A DNA stretch of 64,000 bases, from NCBI RefSeq assembly GCF_014651855.1, contig NZ_BMXR01000003.1, forward strand, positions 62,001 to 126,000. Direction: 5' to 3'. The stretch is from Saccharospirillum salsuginis (lineage in GTDB: Bacteria; Pseudomonadota; Gammaproteobacteria; Pseudomonadales; Natronospirillaceae). Made by a program: the position numbers and the translations under genes. This document shows, in pieces, positions 9,523 to 19,269 of this stretch. Under the pieces are notes generated by a model. The model did no database searches. It was not told where the DNA came from and saw only the letters and a program-made list of their open reading frames with translations. Position 1 is the first letter of the stretch. Each line of letters begins with the position of its first letter.

Positions 9523-9624
9523 GAGGCCGGGCATGCTCCTTCCGGGGCCGCTGTGAACCCATCCATGGGCGCTTAGCTTCGACTTCCATGTCTCAGATAC
9601 CCCTCCACGAGCATACCCGACCTC
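9523..9624 (+). repeat. CCATGG-core palindromic element, copy A
   Basis: Outer arms GAGGCCGGGCATGCTCC (left) and the complementary right arm ending GCATACCCGACCTC flank the conserved core GTGAACCCATCCATGG. Outer pairing uses two wobble positions, and the arm segments next to the core pair poorly. It forms an inverted couple with copy B, whose arms carry the same CTTCC and GTGGA variants. Confidence 0.75.
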
Positions 9625-9716
9625 TCTCACTATTCATTTTGCCACCGATTAACCACCTAACTCGCATCGTTCAATATGAATGGGTTTGGAGTACTAGCAC
9701 CAAGGACAGTGTCGGT

Positions 9717-9812
9717 GCCTGGGATGCTCGTGGAGGGACATCGGCAGCATGGATGCTGCCGTTAAGCCCCCATGGATGGGTTCACGGCGGTCCCGGAAGG
9801 AGCATCACAGGC
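9717..9812 (-). repeat. CCATGG-core palindromic element, copy B
   Basis: This is a reverse-orientation copy. The left arm holds GCCTGGGATGCTCG, the right arm holds GAGCATCACAGGC, and the core reads CCATGGATGGGTTCACGG. The internal hairpin is a perfect palindrome, CGGCAGCATGGATGCTGCCG. It lies about 90 bases from copy A, in the upstream region of the SDR gene. Confidence 0.8.
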
Positions 9813-9943
9813 CTCAAACACGGACGCATGGCATCCAAGCTATCCCAGCCAAGGTCAACCCAGGCAACCGAGCAATTGAGAGGCACAATTCGACCCTAAC
9901 TTTGTAAACTGGAGGCACAAAGCAATCTGGAAAGGAGGAAAAT

Positions 9944-10627
9944 ATGAAAACGGTTTTGATTACCGGAGCCAACCGGGGCATAGGGTTGGCGATGGTGCAA
10001 CAGGCGTTGGAGGCCGGAGACGAGGTGATTGCGACCTGCCGTCGTCCGGAGGAAGCGGAACGCATCCTTCCACAGCACGAACGATTGCGTTGGGTCGCGC
10101 TGGATGTGACCGACGAAACCTCCATCGCCGCCCTAGCCAAGCAACTGGATGACATCGGGGTGGATGTATTGATCAACAACGCCGGGACCTATGGCCCCAA
10201 AGGCGTGCCGCTGGGCGAGGTGGAAGCGGAGCCCTGGCTGGAGGTGTTCCGGACCAACACCATCGGGCCCTTGTTGGTGACTCAGGCCATGTTGCCGGCT
10301 CTGCGGCGCGGCTCGGAGCGAAAAATCGCCTTTGTCAGCTCCAAGGTCGGTTCCATCGACGACAACGGTTCCGGCGGCAGTTACCTGTACCGCAGTTCCA
10401 AGACGGCGTTGAACCAGGTGATGAAGAGTGTGTCGGTGGACCTGTCCGAGGAAGGCTTTGTCGTGCTGGCGCTGCACCCCGGCTGGGTGCAGACTCGGAT
10501 GGGTGGACCGAATGCCCTGATCGATACCGATACCAGTGCCCGTGGCCTGCTCCGGGTGATTCAGGATTCGACACCGGAGCAGAGCGGGCGGTTTTTCAAT
10601 TACGACGGCTCGACCATTCCCTGGTAA
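9944..10627 (+). CDS. SDR-family oxidoreductase
   Basis: The 227-residue protein is a classical short-chain dehydrogenase/reductase, resembling the small C-factor/CsgA-type group. It has the NAD(P)-binding TGANRGIG (7-14), NNAG (78-81), a serine pair before VGSIDD (near 132-133), and the catalytic YxxxK as Y149-K153. PGWVQTRMGG follows as in the C-factor branch. The basic residues in CRRPEE after the second strand suggest NADP rather than NAD. The substrate is unknown. A strong AAAGGAGG ribosome site precedes the ATG. It stands alone after the long repeat-bearing gap and converges with the next gene. Confidence 0.85.
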   Translation: MKTVLITGANRGIGLAMVQQALEAGDEVIATCRRPEEAERILPQHERLRWVALDVTDETSIAALAKQLDDIGVDVLINNAGTYGPKGVPLGEVEAEPWLEVFRTNTIGPLLVTQAMLPALRRGSERKIAFVSSKVGSIDDNGSGGSYLYRSSKTALNQVMKSVSVDLSEEGFVVLALHPGWVQTRMGGPNALIDTDTSARGLLRVIQDSTPEQSGRFFNYDGSTIPW

Positions 10628-10642
10628 GCCGGGTCGGCCGGG

Positions 10643-11869
10643 TTACTCCGGTCGCACGGTCAGTTGGTTGGTACCCAGGCGAGCCCGCAACCGGACTTCC
10701 GAGTCCGCCCCGACCGGCAGGCTGATGCTCGCCTGTTCGTTGCGGTCGTTATCCCAATGGTTCAGTTGGATCCGGGTCTCGACCTCGAAGCTGTTGCGAT
10801 TGGTGAGTGTCAGCCGCCATTCGTTGCCACCCAGCGGTTCGCTCGCCAGGGTCACCAGGTCGGAGGAGCCGAGGCTCAAGGTGGCGCTGGTGTTTTCCTG
10901 GGGCCGGTATTGAGTCTCAAGCAGGGCGACTTCCTGGTCCCAGACGGCTACCTGAACCGGGCCGGCGATGGCCGGCAGGTCGTCCTCGGAGCGAAGCTGC
11001 AGCGACCACTGGCCGGGTACGGTCTGGGTTTGACGGGTGTTCCAGCCGAACTGGTAGTGGTGGCGGACGCTGGACAGCTCGGACGCTTCCACCATCAACC
11101 AGGCGTGGCTGCCACTGGGCAGGCTGACCGGCTCTTCGGATTTCAGCGTCGCCTGGCCGCTGCTGTCACCGGCCTTGGGGGCACCGGCCGCGGTGTCGCT
11201 CTCGGCCATCATCGTCTGACGCGCCATGACCGGCCCCTGAGCGGTGCTTTGGGCGTAGCTGTAGCCCGGGGCACGGAGGCTGTAGTCAGACTGGTTGTGC
11301 AACACCAGTTGCTGATTCAGCGTCTGGGGGTCACCGGTCAGGTCAAGGCTGTAACGGACCTCGGCGGCGATACTCGGATCGAACCAGGCGTAGTCAAATG
11401 GATTCGAGCGGGCCTCGCTCTGGCGGACCTGAAGTTCGAAGTCGTCATCGATGTTTTGCCCCACCACCCAACTCAATCGGTACCACTGGTCGCGCGGCAG
11501 GGGCTTGCGTACGCCGGCCTGGGCCAGCATGAGCAGATCGTCACTGACATTGACCACCGTCCAGGAGCCGGACCAGCCATCGATCTGGACCACGGTATCC
11601 TCGGTTACCCACCATTTGCGTTCCGGTGTTTGCCAGGTCAGCGTCAAGTCGGGGTGTTCGGCCTGCCACCAGAAGTGGGCGGTTTCGAGGTTGTCCACCG
11701 GCAATGGCAGGGCGGTGGATTGCTGGCGCAATTCGGCGGAACGCTGAACCCAGGCGCCCTGGCCGGTCAGGTAGAGCCAGTCAGCTTCGATCGGGTCGCT
11801 GGCGTGAGTCAGCGGGGAAACCGCCAGTGTGGTGGCGACTCCCAGCCAGAGTGATGTGCGCAAGGTCAT
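10643..11869 (-). CDS. Exported beta-rich protein, possibly DUF4139-like
   Basis: The function is unknown. The 408-residue product has a signal peptide (1-23, ending LTHA) and no further hydrophobic segment, so it is probably periplasmic. The sequence is rich in tryptophan and beta-prone stretches. The early WLYLTGQGAWVQRSAELRQ and the later EVRYSLDLTGDPQTLNQQLVLHNQSDYSLRAPGYSYAQ resemble proteins of the DUF4139 kind, and the end (NRNSFEVETRIQLNHW) looks like an immunoglobulin-like strand set; this match is weak and from memory. GGGAGG precedes the ATG. It is a single gene, about 100 bases downstream of the PilZ gene start region. Confidence 0.65.
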   Translation of the reverse strand: MTLRTSLWLGVATTLAVSPLTHASDPIEADWLYLTGQGAWVQRSAELRQQSTALPLPVDNLETAHFWWQAEHPDLTLTWQTPERKWWVTEDTVVQIDGWSGSWTVVNVSDDLLMLAQAGVRKPLPRDQWYRLSWVVGQNIDDDFELQVRQSEARSNPFDYAWFDPSIAAEVRYSLDLTGDPQTLNQQLVLHNQSDYSLRAPGYSYAQSTAQGPVMARQTMMAESDTAAGAPKAGDSSGQATLKSEEPVSLPSGSHAWLMVEASELSSVRHHYQFGWNTRQTQTVPGQWSLQLRSEDDLPAIAGPVQVAVWDQEVALLETQYRPQENTSATLSLGSSDLVTLASEPLGGNEWRLTLTNRNSFEVETRIQLNHWDNDRNEQASISLPVGADSEVRLRARLGTNQLTVRPE

Positions 11870-11965
11870 ACTTGCCTCCCTCGGTGATCGGTGTGTGAAC
11901 CCTTTGAACGCAGTGTAAAACGATGAGGGAGGGTTGTCTCGGTCTATCCGAGCCGGCCTGTGCCG

Positions 11966-12622
11966 TCAGTACGGATTGGTGTGCAACTGCCCGAGGACGT
12001 AGGCCTGGAGGGCGATGGCGTCGTTCTCGTCGAGACCGCGCCATTGCAGGCCGATGTTACAAGTGCCGCTTTTTTCGTCGAGGACAAAGGACCGGACGAT
12101 GGCCTGAAGACGCATGACCTTTTCGACGGCACCGAGGTCGAGCTTGGTGACTACGGACAGATGTTCGCCGATCTCGAACGCCTGGGCCCGGGTGCGCACG
12201 CGGCCGCCATCGGTGCTGAGGTCGATGATCTCGCCGCTGCTGCGTTCGCCTTCGAAGACGAGGGTGGCGTGAACGCTGACCTTGGCGCGCACGGCCTTGC
12301 GCACTTCGCCGAGAAAGAGCTGGCTGGGCATGGCGAGGTGGAGGTGCGGGAAGGGAGCGACGGAGACGTGGATGATGTGGCTGCGGAAGGCGCAGGCGCC
12401 GTTGATTTTGTTGGCGAACAGGCGGACGTTGACGCCGGTGTCGAGTTTAACGGTGATCGGGTGACCGTTGACGATCGGTGTGGTGACGATGATCGATTTA
12501 CCCAGGCGGTAGCCGACCAGGGTGCTGCGGTCTCGGTCGTTGGTGTAGCCGTCCAGTTCCAGTTGCAGAGGTTGGCCCGGGAGCAGCTTGAGCGATTCGA
12601 AGGTGGGGTTGTTGTCCGACAT
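11966..12622 (-). CDS. YcgR-like PilZ-domain protein (c-di-GMP receptor)
   Basis: The 218-residue cytoplasmic protein has an N-terminal YcgR-like beta domain (about 10-100) followed by a PilZ domain (about 104-212). Both c-di-GMP contacts are present: RxxxR at R108-R112 and the DLSTDGG version of D/NxSxxG at 134-140. Proteins of this build couple c-di-GMP to flagellar or surface behaviour. The diguanylate cyclase at 2296-3258 is the only candidate producer in the window, but nothing links the two directly. It has a poor ribosome site, and no operon partner is seen. Confidence 0.85.
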   Translation of the reverse strand: MSDNNPTFESLKLLPGQPLQLELDGYTNDRDRSTLVGYRLGKSIIVTTPIVNGHPITVKLDTGVNVRLFANKINGACAFRSHIIHVSVAPFPHLHLAMPSQLFLGEVRKAVRAKVSVHATLVFEGERSSGEIIDLSTDGGRVRTRAQAFEIGEHLSVVTKLDLGAVEKVMRLQAIVRSFVLDEKSGTCNIGLQWRGLDENDAIALQAYVLGQLHTNPY

Positions 12623-12779
12623 CAGAACTCTGTTCCATACATCCTCTGACAGGATAGTCAGAATTTGGCCTGAGCTCTATAGGTAATTCGGAGGTTCTGG
12701 TTCTCTTTGGTGCTTAGTACGACGGTGCCATAATCCGCATTTGGTGCCAGAGTTGACCGTGGCTGGGTCCGCGCCTGCC

Positions 12780-12890
12780 GCCGGGGGTGTCCCATCCGGG
12801 GTCGCGCGGTATGCCGCCCACTCAACCCATCCATGGGGGCTTAGCTTCGGCATCCATGCCTCAGATATCCCCGGATAGGACACCCCCGGC
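12780..12890 (+). repeat. CCATGG-core palindromic element, copy C
   Basis: The arms at 12780-12801 and 12869-12890 (22 bases each) are complementary apart from one wobble; their centre reads GGTGTCCCATCC. The core is CAACCCATCCATGGGGGCTT, followed by the inner hairpin CGGCATCCATGCC. This copy carries about ten extra bases before the core. Confidence 0.82.
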
Positions 12891-12958
12891 GCCAGTCGCT
12901 CGGATCCGTGGCTGGCATCACATCCTGATCCCTCAACCCGAAAACACGGTATGGGTAA

Positions 12959-13081
12959 GTAGGTTGGATTAGCGCGTGAGCGCGTAATCCAACGTTCGTA
13001 ATTGTGACTCCCAGACCTACTCGGGTTAATCATGTTGAATTACGCCTTCGGCTACCGAATCGTCGGACCGATCCAACCTAC
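12959..13081. repeat. Inverted GTAGG REP pair, TTGGATTA type
   Basis: The left unit (12959-12993) begins GTAGGTTGGATTAGCGCG and closes with CGCGTAATCCAAC. The right unit (13034-13081) is a reversed, degenerate copy ending CCAACCTAC, with an insertion in its stem. Same family as 936-1032. Confidence 0.7.
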
Positions 13082-13131
13082 AACCGTTCTCGGACAGCCT
13101 CTCAAGACCCTGTTTCAGCGTCCGTATTCGA

Positions 13132-13659
13132 TCAGGACGTCCGCTTTACCGCCATGACCACGGCTCCGGCCAGTGCCAAAACCAACAGGATGGCGGTACC
13201 GTAAGTCAGCGCTTCGACCATGGTGAGGCCGAACAGGAAGTCGGGGGAGTAGCCGCACATGGTCCAGACCTGGAGGACGTTGGGAAACCAGTCGTCGAGG
13301 GGGAGCCAGTCGGGGTAGCCGGGGTCCATGCCGCAAACGCCGTCGTAGGTGCCGCGTTCGACCCGCAGGGCGACGTAGCTGCGTTCCAGCAGGCCGGCGA
13401 GGCTGACGATGAGCACGCCCTGGCTGAACAGGCGGCCGGGCCAGCGGCGGTAGAGTATAAGGCCGAGGCTGCCGGCAACGATGGCGCCGAAGGTCCACAG
13501 ACGGGCGTGGATGCACAGGACGCAGGGCGGCTCGTCAAGGACGTGCTGGTAGAAGAGGGCGATGGCCTCAAGGGCGATGCCGCCCAGCAGGATGGCGAGC
13601 CAGTACCAGGGGGTGGCCATCCAGCGGTCGATTTTGTCTGGCAGGGAAGGAGACTCCAT
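13132..13659 (-). CDS. dsbB: Disulfide bond formation protein B
   Basis: DsbB sits in the inner membrane and reoxidises periplasmic DsbA, passing electrons to quinone. The 175-residue product has four hydrophobic helices (about 18-38, 54-70, 80-97, 141-168). Both active pairs are present: C46 and C49 in PPCVLC in the first periplasmic loop, and C109 and C135 in the second, at spacings like those of the E. coli protein. The stop lies beside the REP pair. A secreted nuclease-like gene lies upstream on the same strand, about 30 bases away. Confidence 0.93.
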   Translation of the reverse strand: MESPSLPDKIDRWMATPWYWLAILLGGIALEAIALFYQHVLDEPPCVLCIHARLWTFGAIVAGSLGLILYRRWPGRLFSQGVLIVSLAGLLERSYVALRVERGTYDGVCGMDPGYPDWLPLDDWFPNVLQVWTMCGYSPDFLFGLTMVEALTYGTAILLVLALAGAVVMAVKRTS

Positions 13660-13690
13660 GAAAATTCCTTACTCGAACGATGGCCGCATT

Positions 13691-14575
13691 CTATCCGCTC
13701 AGGGCGCGGCTGTCGCATTGTTGGGCGAGAGGTTTACCGGTCCATGACAGTTCGGCCAGGATCGGGTAGTGGTCGGCGGGGTAGACGCCCTTGTAGTCCC
13801 GGGTGTAGCGCCGAATGCCGTCGAGGGCGCACAAATCGTCAGTGACGAGGATGTGGTCGATCGCGGGAATCAGGTGCCAGCCCCGATTGTGGTGGTAGGT
13901 ACTGCCGGCGGGGTCGACCAGGCGGAACCCCTGGTCTTTGAGGAATCCCATCGGTGGCCAGAAGCCGGGGGCGTTGAAGTCGCCAAGAAGGATGACCGCT
14001 TTACCGCTGTTGAGTACCGATTCCAAGCGGTTGGCGACCAGTTCGGCGGATTTTCGACGGTTGCTGCCGCTGGCGTAGTCGAAGTGGTTGTTGACGATGC
14101 GGACCGTCTCGCCGGTGGTACGGTCGGTCAGCTCGACCCAGGTGGTGAAGGCCGGGTAGCTGCCGTTGAAGGTGCGGCTGTAGATCTCATCCGGGGTGTC
14201 GGAATAGAAAAACCAGCCCTGGTCTTCGAGCGTAAAGCGCTTGGAGCGGAACAGGATCGGCTGGGTGATGGGAAATTCACGCGGGTCGCCGATGGCCCCG
14301 GCCGTGTACTCCGGGTAGTGCTCCAGCACCCAGTCGAGTTGGCGGTTTTCATCGTTGAAATGGCCGCCGACGAAGGTTTCCATCTCCTGGAAGGCGATGA
14401 TGTCTGCGTTCATCTCACCGATCACCCGACGCACGGCATCGCGCCGCTCGGACCAGACGATGTCGGTCTGATTCGGGGTAATGTAGTGGATGTTGAACGA
14501 AGCGACGCGGAGTGGGGCGGCGTTGACGGCCGCCATCAGTGACAGGAGAAAAACTGCTACGCCAAAACGAACCAT
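13691..14575 (-). CDS. Secreted endonuclease/exonuclease/phosphatase-family protein
   Basis: The 294-residue product carries a signal peptide (1-19, ending AVNA) and then a full EEP fold. Markers in order are LRVASFNIHY, the metal-binding glutamate in IIAFQEMETF, NNHFDYASGSNRRKSAEL, the catalytic LLGDFNAPG, and the final ADHYPILAEL with the catalytic histidine. Family members cleave nucleic acids, phospholipid head groups or phosphoinositides; the substrate cannot be told here. The start at 14575 was chosen because GAGGTG is adjacent and the signal peptide begins there; the frame is open further upstream to 14686 with no signal. Confidence 0.82.
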   Translation of the reverse strand: MVRFGVAVFLLSLMAAVNAAPLRVASFNIHYITPNQTDIVWSERRDAVRRVIGEMNADIIAFQEMETFVGGHFNDENRQLDWVLEHYPEYTAGAIGDPREFPITQPILFRSKRFTLEDQGWFFYSDTPDEIYSRTFNGSYPAFTTWVELTDRTTGETVRIVNNHFDYASGSNRRKSAELVANRLESVLNSGKAVILLGDFNAPGFWPPMGFLKDQGFRLVDPAGSTYHHNRGWHLIPAIDHILVTDDLCALDGIRRYTRDYKGVYPADHYPILAELSWTGKPLAQQCDSRALSG

Positions 14576-14695
14576 ATCACCTCGAAGGGTGGGCATTACC
14601 CACCGTTGGAGACAGCCAGGCCCGGAACATGCCCACAGCCAATTGAGCCAAATGCCCCGTCCACCCCAAAATGGTGGGCGGGACATCGTTTGGGT

Positions 14696-15559
14696 TTACT
14701 CCGCCAGGCCCTTCATAAATTCCGGCAACGCCAACGCGCCTTTATGCACACCGGCATTGTAGTACAGCGTCTCGAACGCCTTCGCACCGGCATCCGCCTC
14801 GCGAAAACCCGTCACATCTAGCCCCTGGCTCGCCATCGTGCAGCTCCACCAGCCCGAGGGATAGATCGGCTGCGGGAACGGCAGCGTCTGCAGGCTCTTG
14901 AACCCGGCCGCCCGCATCTCACGGTACATTTCCTTGATCAAGGTCTCGGTGTGAAACAGCGGGCTCTCACTCTGCTGCACCAACAAGCCATCCTCGCCCA
15001 AGGCACGCAGGCAATGCCCGAAAAACTCGCGGTTGAACAACCCCGCCGCCGGCCCGACCGGATCGGTCGAATCCACAATGATCACATCCAGATCACCCGG
15101 CTCGCAGTTCTTGATCCACGCGATACCATCCTCGAACAACAACGACGCCCGCGGATCCCCGTTCGACTCGCACAGCGCCGGAAAATACTCCTCCGACACC
15201 CGGGTCACCCGTTCATCGATCTCAACCTGCCAGGCCTGCTCCACATTCGGATGCTTCAACACCTCGCGCAAGGTCCCGCAGTCACCGCCGCCGATCACCA
15301 ACACCTTCTTCGGATCCGGATGCGTAAACAACGCCGGGTGCGTCATCATCTCGTGGTACAGAAAATTATCCCGGTCCGTCACCATGTAACAGCCATCGAG
15401 CACCATCAACCGACCCCAATGCCGGGTCTCAAATATCTCGATCTTCTGGAACTCGCTCTGCTCCTCATGCAACTTCGCCGTCACCTCCAGCGAAAACGCC
15501 GAACCTTCCGGCGACCAGACTTCCGTGAACCAACCTTCGTTGAGTGGGGTGTCAGACAT
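14696..15559 (-). CDS. speE: Spermidine synthase (polyamine aminopropyltransferase)
   Basis: SpeE transfers the aminopropyl group of decarboxylated S-adenosylmethionine to putrescine. The 287-residue product is of normal length. It has the family beginning GWFTEVWSPEGSAFSLEV, the nucleotide-binding VLVIGGGDCGTLREVLKH (about 86-103), the acidic EIDERV that contacts the nucleoside, IIVDSTDPVGPAAGLF with the catalytic aspartate loop, and YPSGWWSC near the C-terminus. No speD gene is nearby. A copy of the CCATGG-core element lies between its start and the spoT stop. Confidence 0.93.
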   Translation of the reverse strand: MSDTPLNEGWFTEVWSPEGSAFSLEVTAKLHEEQSEFQKIEIFETRHWGRLMVLDGCYMVTDRDNFLYHEMMTHPALFTHPDPKKVLVIGGGDCGTLREVLKHPNVEQAWQVEIDERVTRVSEEYFPALCESNGDPRASLLFEDGIAWIKNCEPGDLDVIIVDSTDPVGPAAGLFNREFFGHCLRALGEDGLLVQQSESPLFHTETLIKEMYREMRAAGFKSLQTLPFPQPIYPSGWWSCTMASQGLDVTGFREADAGAKAFETLYYNAGVHKGALALPEFMKGLAE

Positions 15560-15670
15560 GATGTTTCCTGATGTATTTAAAAATGAATTTGCTCGACAAC
15601 CAATTCGCTGCGATCACCTAATTCAGCAGAATGGATTTCAGATTAGATATGTTTGGTACTTGGGCGAGCG

Positions 15671-15777
15671 ACTGATGCCGGGTGTGCTTATCCAGGGATG
15701 TGCGAGGCATGGATGCCGAGGTCAAGCCCCCATGGATGGGTTCACGGCGACCCTGGATAAGCACACCCGGCAGCAGT
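15671..15777 (-). repeat. CCATGG-core palindromic element, copy D
   Basis: The arms 15676-15697 and 15751-15772 are perfectly complementary over 22 bases, with GGTGTGCTTATCC at their centre, and extend four more bases beyond a mismatch. The core reads CCATGGATGGGTTCACGG. It lies just before the speE start and just after the spoT stop. Confidence 0.88.
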
Positions 15778-15799
15778 TGCGGGTTAGAAGCACAGAACT

Positions 15800-17911
15800 C
15801 TACCCCTGGACCCGCTCGATTTTACCCACAGGCTTCAAAGAGTGTAGCCGACGAATCACCCGGGCCAGATGCTGGCGACTCGACACCGCCACCGTCAGAT
15901 TCAACCGACTCGTCGTCGCATCCCGCTCCTGCATTTCAATGCTCTCAATGTTCGCATCCGCCTGCGACACCGCATTCGCCACGCTCGCCAACACCCCCCG
16001 GGCATTGCGCATCTCCACCCGCAAATCGACGATGAATTCTCCTTCCATCGACTTGTCCCAGCGCAAATGCACGCACTGATCCGGATCCTTGCGCTTCTCC
16101 ACAATATTCCGGCACTGCTCGACATGAATCACAATGCCCTTGCCCTTGCTGATCACCCCGACAATGGGATCGCCCGGAATCGGCCGGCAGCACTTCGCAT
16201 AGGTCACCAGCATGCCCTCGGTGCCGCTCACCGTCATCGCCTTGTCATTGCTCGCCTCAGGCAGTTCCGGGCTGTCGTTCAACAGGCGCCGCGCTACCAC
16301 ATAGGACACCTTGTTGCCGAGACCGATATCCTCCAGCAGATCGTCCAGCTTTTTCAGGTGATACTCCTGCAGCAGGCCATTGATCGTCTTGTCGGACACA
16401 GCCTCAAGTTCGGTGTCGAAATTCTTCAGCGAATTGTTCAGCAGCTTGCGGCCCAGTTCGACCGAATCCTGCTTCTTCAGGTTCTTCAGGAAGTGGCGGA
16501 TGTTCGAACGTGCCTTGGCGGTGATCACGAAATTGAGCCAGGCCGGGTTCGGACGGGCGCCCGGGGCGGTGATGATCTTGACCGTATCGCCGCTTTCCAG
16601 CGGCTGGCTCAACGGCGCGATCTGCCGGTTGATCAGACAGCCGACGCAGCTGTTGCCGATGTCGGTGTGGACCGCGTAGGCGAAATCCACGGCGGTCGCG
16701 CCCTTGGGCATCTCCAGGATCTTGCCCTTGGGTGTGAACAGGTAAATCTCATCCGGGAACAGGTCGATCTTGACGTTTTCGATGAACTCGACCGGATTGC
16801 CGGCCCGTTCCTGCATCTCCAGCAGCCCCTTCACCCAGCGCCGGGCGCGGGCGTGTGTCGGGCTGTTGTCGGAGGAGTCGTCGTTCTTGTAGAGCCAGTG
16901 CGCGGCGATCCCGTGATTGGCCATGTCTTCCATTTCCTGTGTGCGGATCTGGATCTCGATGGGCACACCATTCATGCCGATCAGCGTGGTGTGCAGGCTC
17001 TGGTAGCCGTTAGCCTTGGGAATGGCGATGTAATCCTTGAAGCGGTTCGGCACCGGCTTGTAGAAGTTGTGCACCACACCGAGGATGCGGTAACAGGAGT
17101 CGACCGAGTTGGTGATGATGCGAAAACCGTAGACGTCGAGGATTTCCTGCAGCGTTTTGCGCTGGTCCTTCATCTTGTTGTAGATGGAGAACAAATGCTT
17201 CTCCCGGCCGACCACCTGGGCGTCGATGCCTTCGACCTCCAGTCGATCGGCCAGCGCCTGACGGATCTGCGTGACCAGCTCCTTGCGATTGCCCCGGCTC
17301 TTCTTGATCGCCCGGGCGATGCGCTGGGCACGCAGCGGATAGAGCGCCTCGAAAGCCAGGTTTTCCAGCTCGATGCGCAGGTCGTTGATGCCCAGACGCA
17401 AGGCGATGGGGGCGTAGATGTCCAGCGTCTCGCGCGCCTTGCGGCGCTTCTTCTCGGGCGGCATGGCGCCCAGAGTACGCATGTTGTGCAGCCGGTCCGC
17501 CAGCTTGACCAGAATCACGCGGATGTCCTTGGACATCGCCAGTACCATCTTCTGGAAGTTCTCGGCCTGCTCTTCCTTCTTGGTCTCGAATTCGAGGTGG
17601 GTCAGCTTGGAGACGCCGTCGACCAGATCCGCCACGCCCGGCCCGAACTGCTCGACCAGGGCGTCCTTGGACACCGCGGTGTCCTCGATGACATCGTGCA
17701 GCATGGCGGCCATCAGGCTCTGATGGTCCATGTGCATCTCGGACAGGATCGTGGCCACCGCCAGCGGATGGGTGATGTAGCGCTCGCCGCTGCGGCGCAT
17801 TTGCCCCTCGTGCGCCTGTTCGGCGTAGTAATAGGCCCGTTTGACGCGGCGGACTTTCTCCGGCGCCAGGTAGGATTCGAGCCGTTTGGCTAGCACATCA
17901 ACGGTGGGCAA
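15800..17911 (-). CDS. spoT: Bifunctional (p)ppGpp synthetase/hydrolase SpoT
   Basis: SpoT makes and degrades the stringent-response alarmone. Domains in order are the HD hydrolase (ITHPLAVATILSEMHMDHQSLMAAMLHDVIEDT with the HD pair, then LVKLADRLHNMRTL), the synthetase (about 230-350, with YGFRIITNSVDSCYRILG), the TGS domain (near 385-450, IYLFTPKGKILEMPKGATAVDFAYAVH), the helical part, and a C-terminal ACT domain. No in-frame ATG exists at the start. A TTG at 17911 gives 703 residues beginning at PTVDVLAKRLESYL, matching the usual SpoT start and length. A GTG at 17977 would add 22 residues. An ATG at 17981 is out of frame (see findings). It follows rpoZ, as in many gammaproteobacteria. Confidence 0.9.
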   Translation of the reverse strand: MPTVDVLAKRLESYLAPEKVRRVKRAYYYAEQAHEGQMRRSGERYITHPLAVATILSEMHMDHQSLMAAMLHDVIEDTAVSKDALVEQFGPGVADLVDGVSKLTHLEFETKKEEQAENFQKMVLAMSKDIRVILVKLADRLHNMRTLGAMPPEKKRRKARETLDIYAPIALRLGINDLRIELENLAFEALYPLRAQRIARAIKKSRGNRKELVTQIRQALADRLEVEGIDAQVVGREKHLFSIYNKMKDQRKTLQEILDVYGFRIITNSVDSCYRILGVVHNFYKPVPNRFKDYIAIPKANGYQSLHTTLIGMNGVPIEIQIRTQEMEDMANHGIAAHWLYKNDDSSDNSPTHARARRWVKGLLEMQERAGNPVEFIENVKIDLFPDEIYLFTPKGKILEMPKGATAVDFAYAVHTDIGNSCVGCLINRQIAPLSQPLESGDTVKIITAPGARPNPAWLNFVITAKARSNIRHFLKNLKKQDSVELGRKLLNNSLKNFDTELEAVSDKTINGLLQEYHLKKLDDLLEDIGLGNKVSYVVARRLLNDSPELPEASNDKAMTVSGTEGMLVTYAKCCRPIPGDPIVGVISKGKGIVIHVEQCRNIVEKRKDPDQCVHLRWDKSMEGEFIVDLRVEMRNARGVLASVANAVSQADANIESIEMQERDATTSRLNLTVAVSSRQHLARVIRRLHSLKPVGKIERVQG

Positions 17912-18107
17912 AGGTGTCGTCGTCCAAAAAATCAGCGGGTTCGAACATCGGCAGGCCGGATGGGGCGCTGGATGCACTCATTTGAACCTAGTGTAATTAA
18001 TGTAGGGACGGCGGCAACAGAAAAGTAGGGGTGGGACGGGGCAGATACCGGCCGGGAGGTGGAAAAATCGAGGATCCAGCCTCCCGAACGGCGATCAGGG
18101 CGTCAGA

Positions 18108-18317
18108 TCACTCTTCGATTTCTTCCAGAATCGACGGATTGACCTTGTTTTCCGCGATTTCGCGCAGGGCGATCACGGTCGGCTTGTCGTTGTCTTCCGG
18201 CACCAGGGGATCGGCACCGTCATTGGCGATTTGGCGCGCGCGCTTGCTGGCGACCATGATCAGTTCAAAACGATTGGCTACGTTTTCCAGGCAATCTTCA
18301 ACAGTGACTCGAGCCAT
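18108..18317 (-). CDS. rpoZ: RNA polymerase omega subunit
   Basis: Omega helps assembly and stability of RNA polymerase and forms one ppGpp site. The 69-residue product starts [29 protein letters not shown], with the conserved [15 protein letters not shown] helix, and contains [14 protein letters not shown], both diagnostic of the family. It is somewhat shorter than the E. coli protein at its acidic C-terminus (ILEEIEE). It lies between gmk and spoT on the same strand, the classic order, with an intergenic stretch of about 130 bases before gmk. Confidence 0.95.
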   Translation of the reverse strand: MARVTVEDCLENVANRFELIMVASKRARQIANDGADPLVPEDNDKPTVIALREIAENKVNPSILEEIEE

Positions 18318-18445
18318 CGAGGTCTCCTAACAGGATATAAACGGTTCCGGGTCGGCGGATTGTACGGAGTTTGACCAAAAGCTCAAGCCCCGATGGAGGT
18401 TGGCTGCGTAAAGAGTACCTGGCTGATGGCCACGGCTCGAAGCCT

Positions 18446-19222
<777 letters not shown>

Positions 19223-19269
19223 TTATCGCCCCCCATTTTAACGGCGGCGAGCCCAAGGCGACGCGATCG

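Larger units (their letters stand above)
12623..13131. other. 509-base gap holding repeats
   Basis: The gap between the PilZ gene start and the dsbB stop contains copy C of the CCATGG-core element and a degenerate inverted GTAGG REP pair. No coding region is supported. Confidence 0.6.

Noticed and set aside
9588..9899. Short open frames through elements A and B, and similar ones in other copies
   Set aside because: They arise because the palindromic core reads open in several frames; no ribosome site or protein-like composition.
15869..17893. 674-codon open frame on the plus strand
   Set aside because: It is the mirror of spoT; rich in His, Gln and Arg and without recognisable domains.
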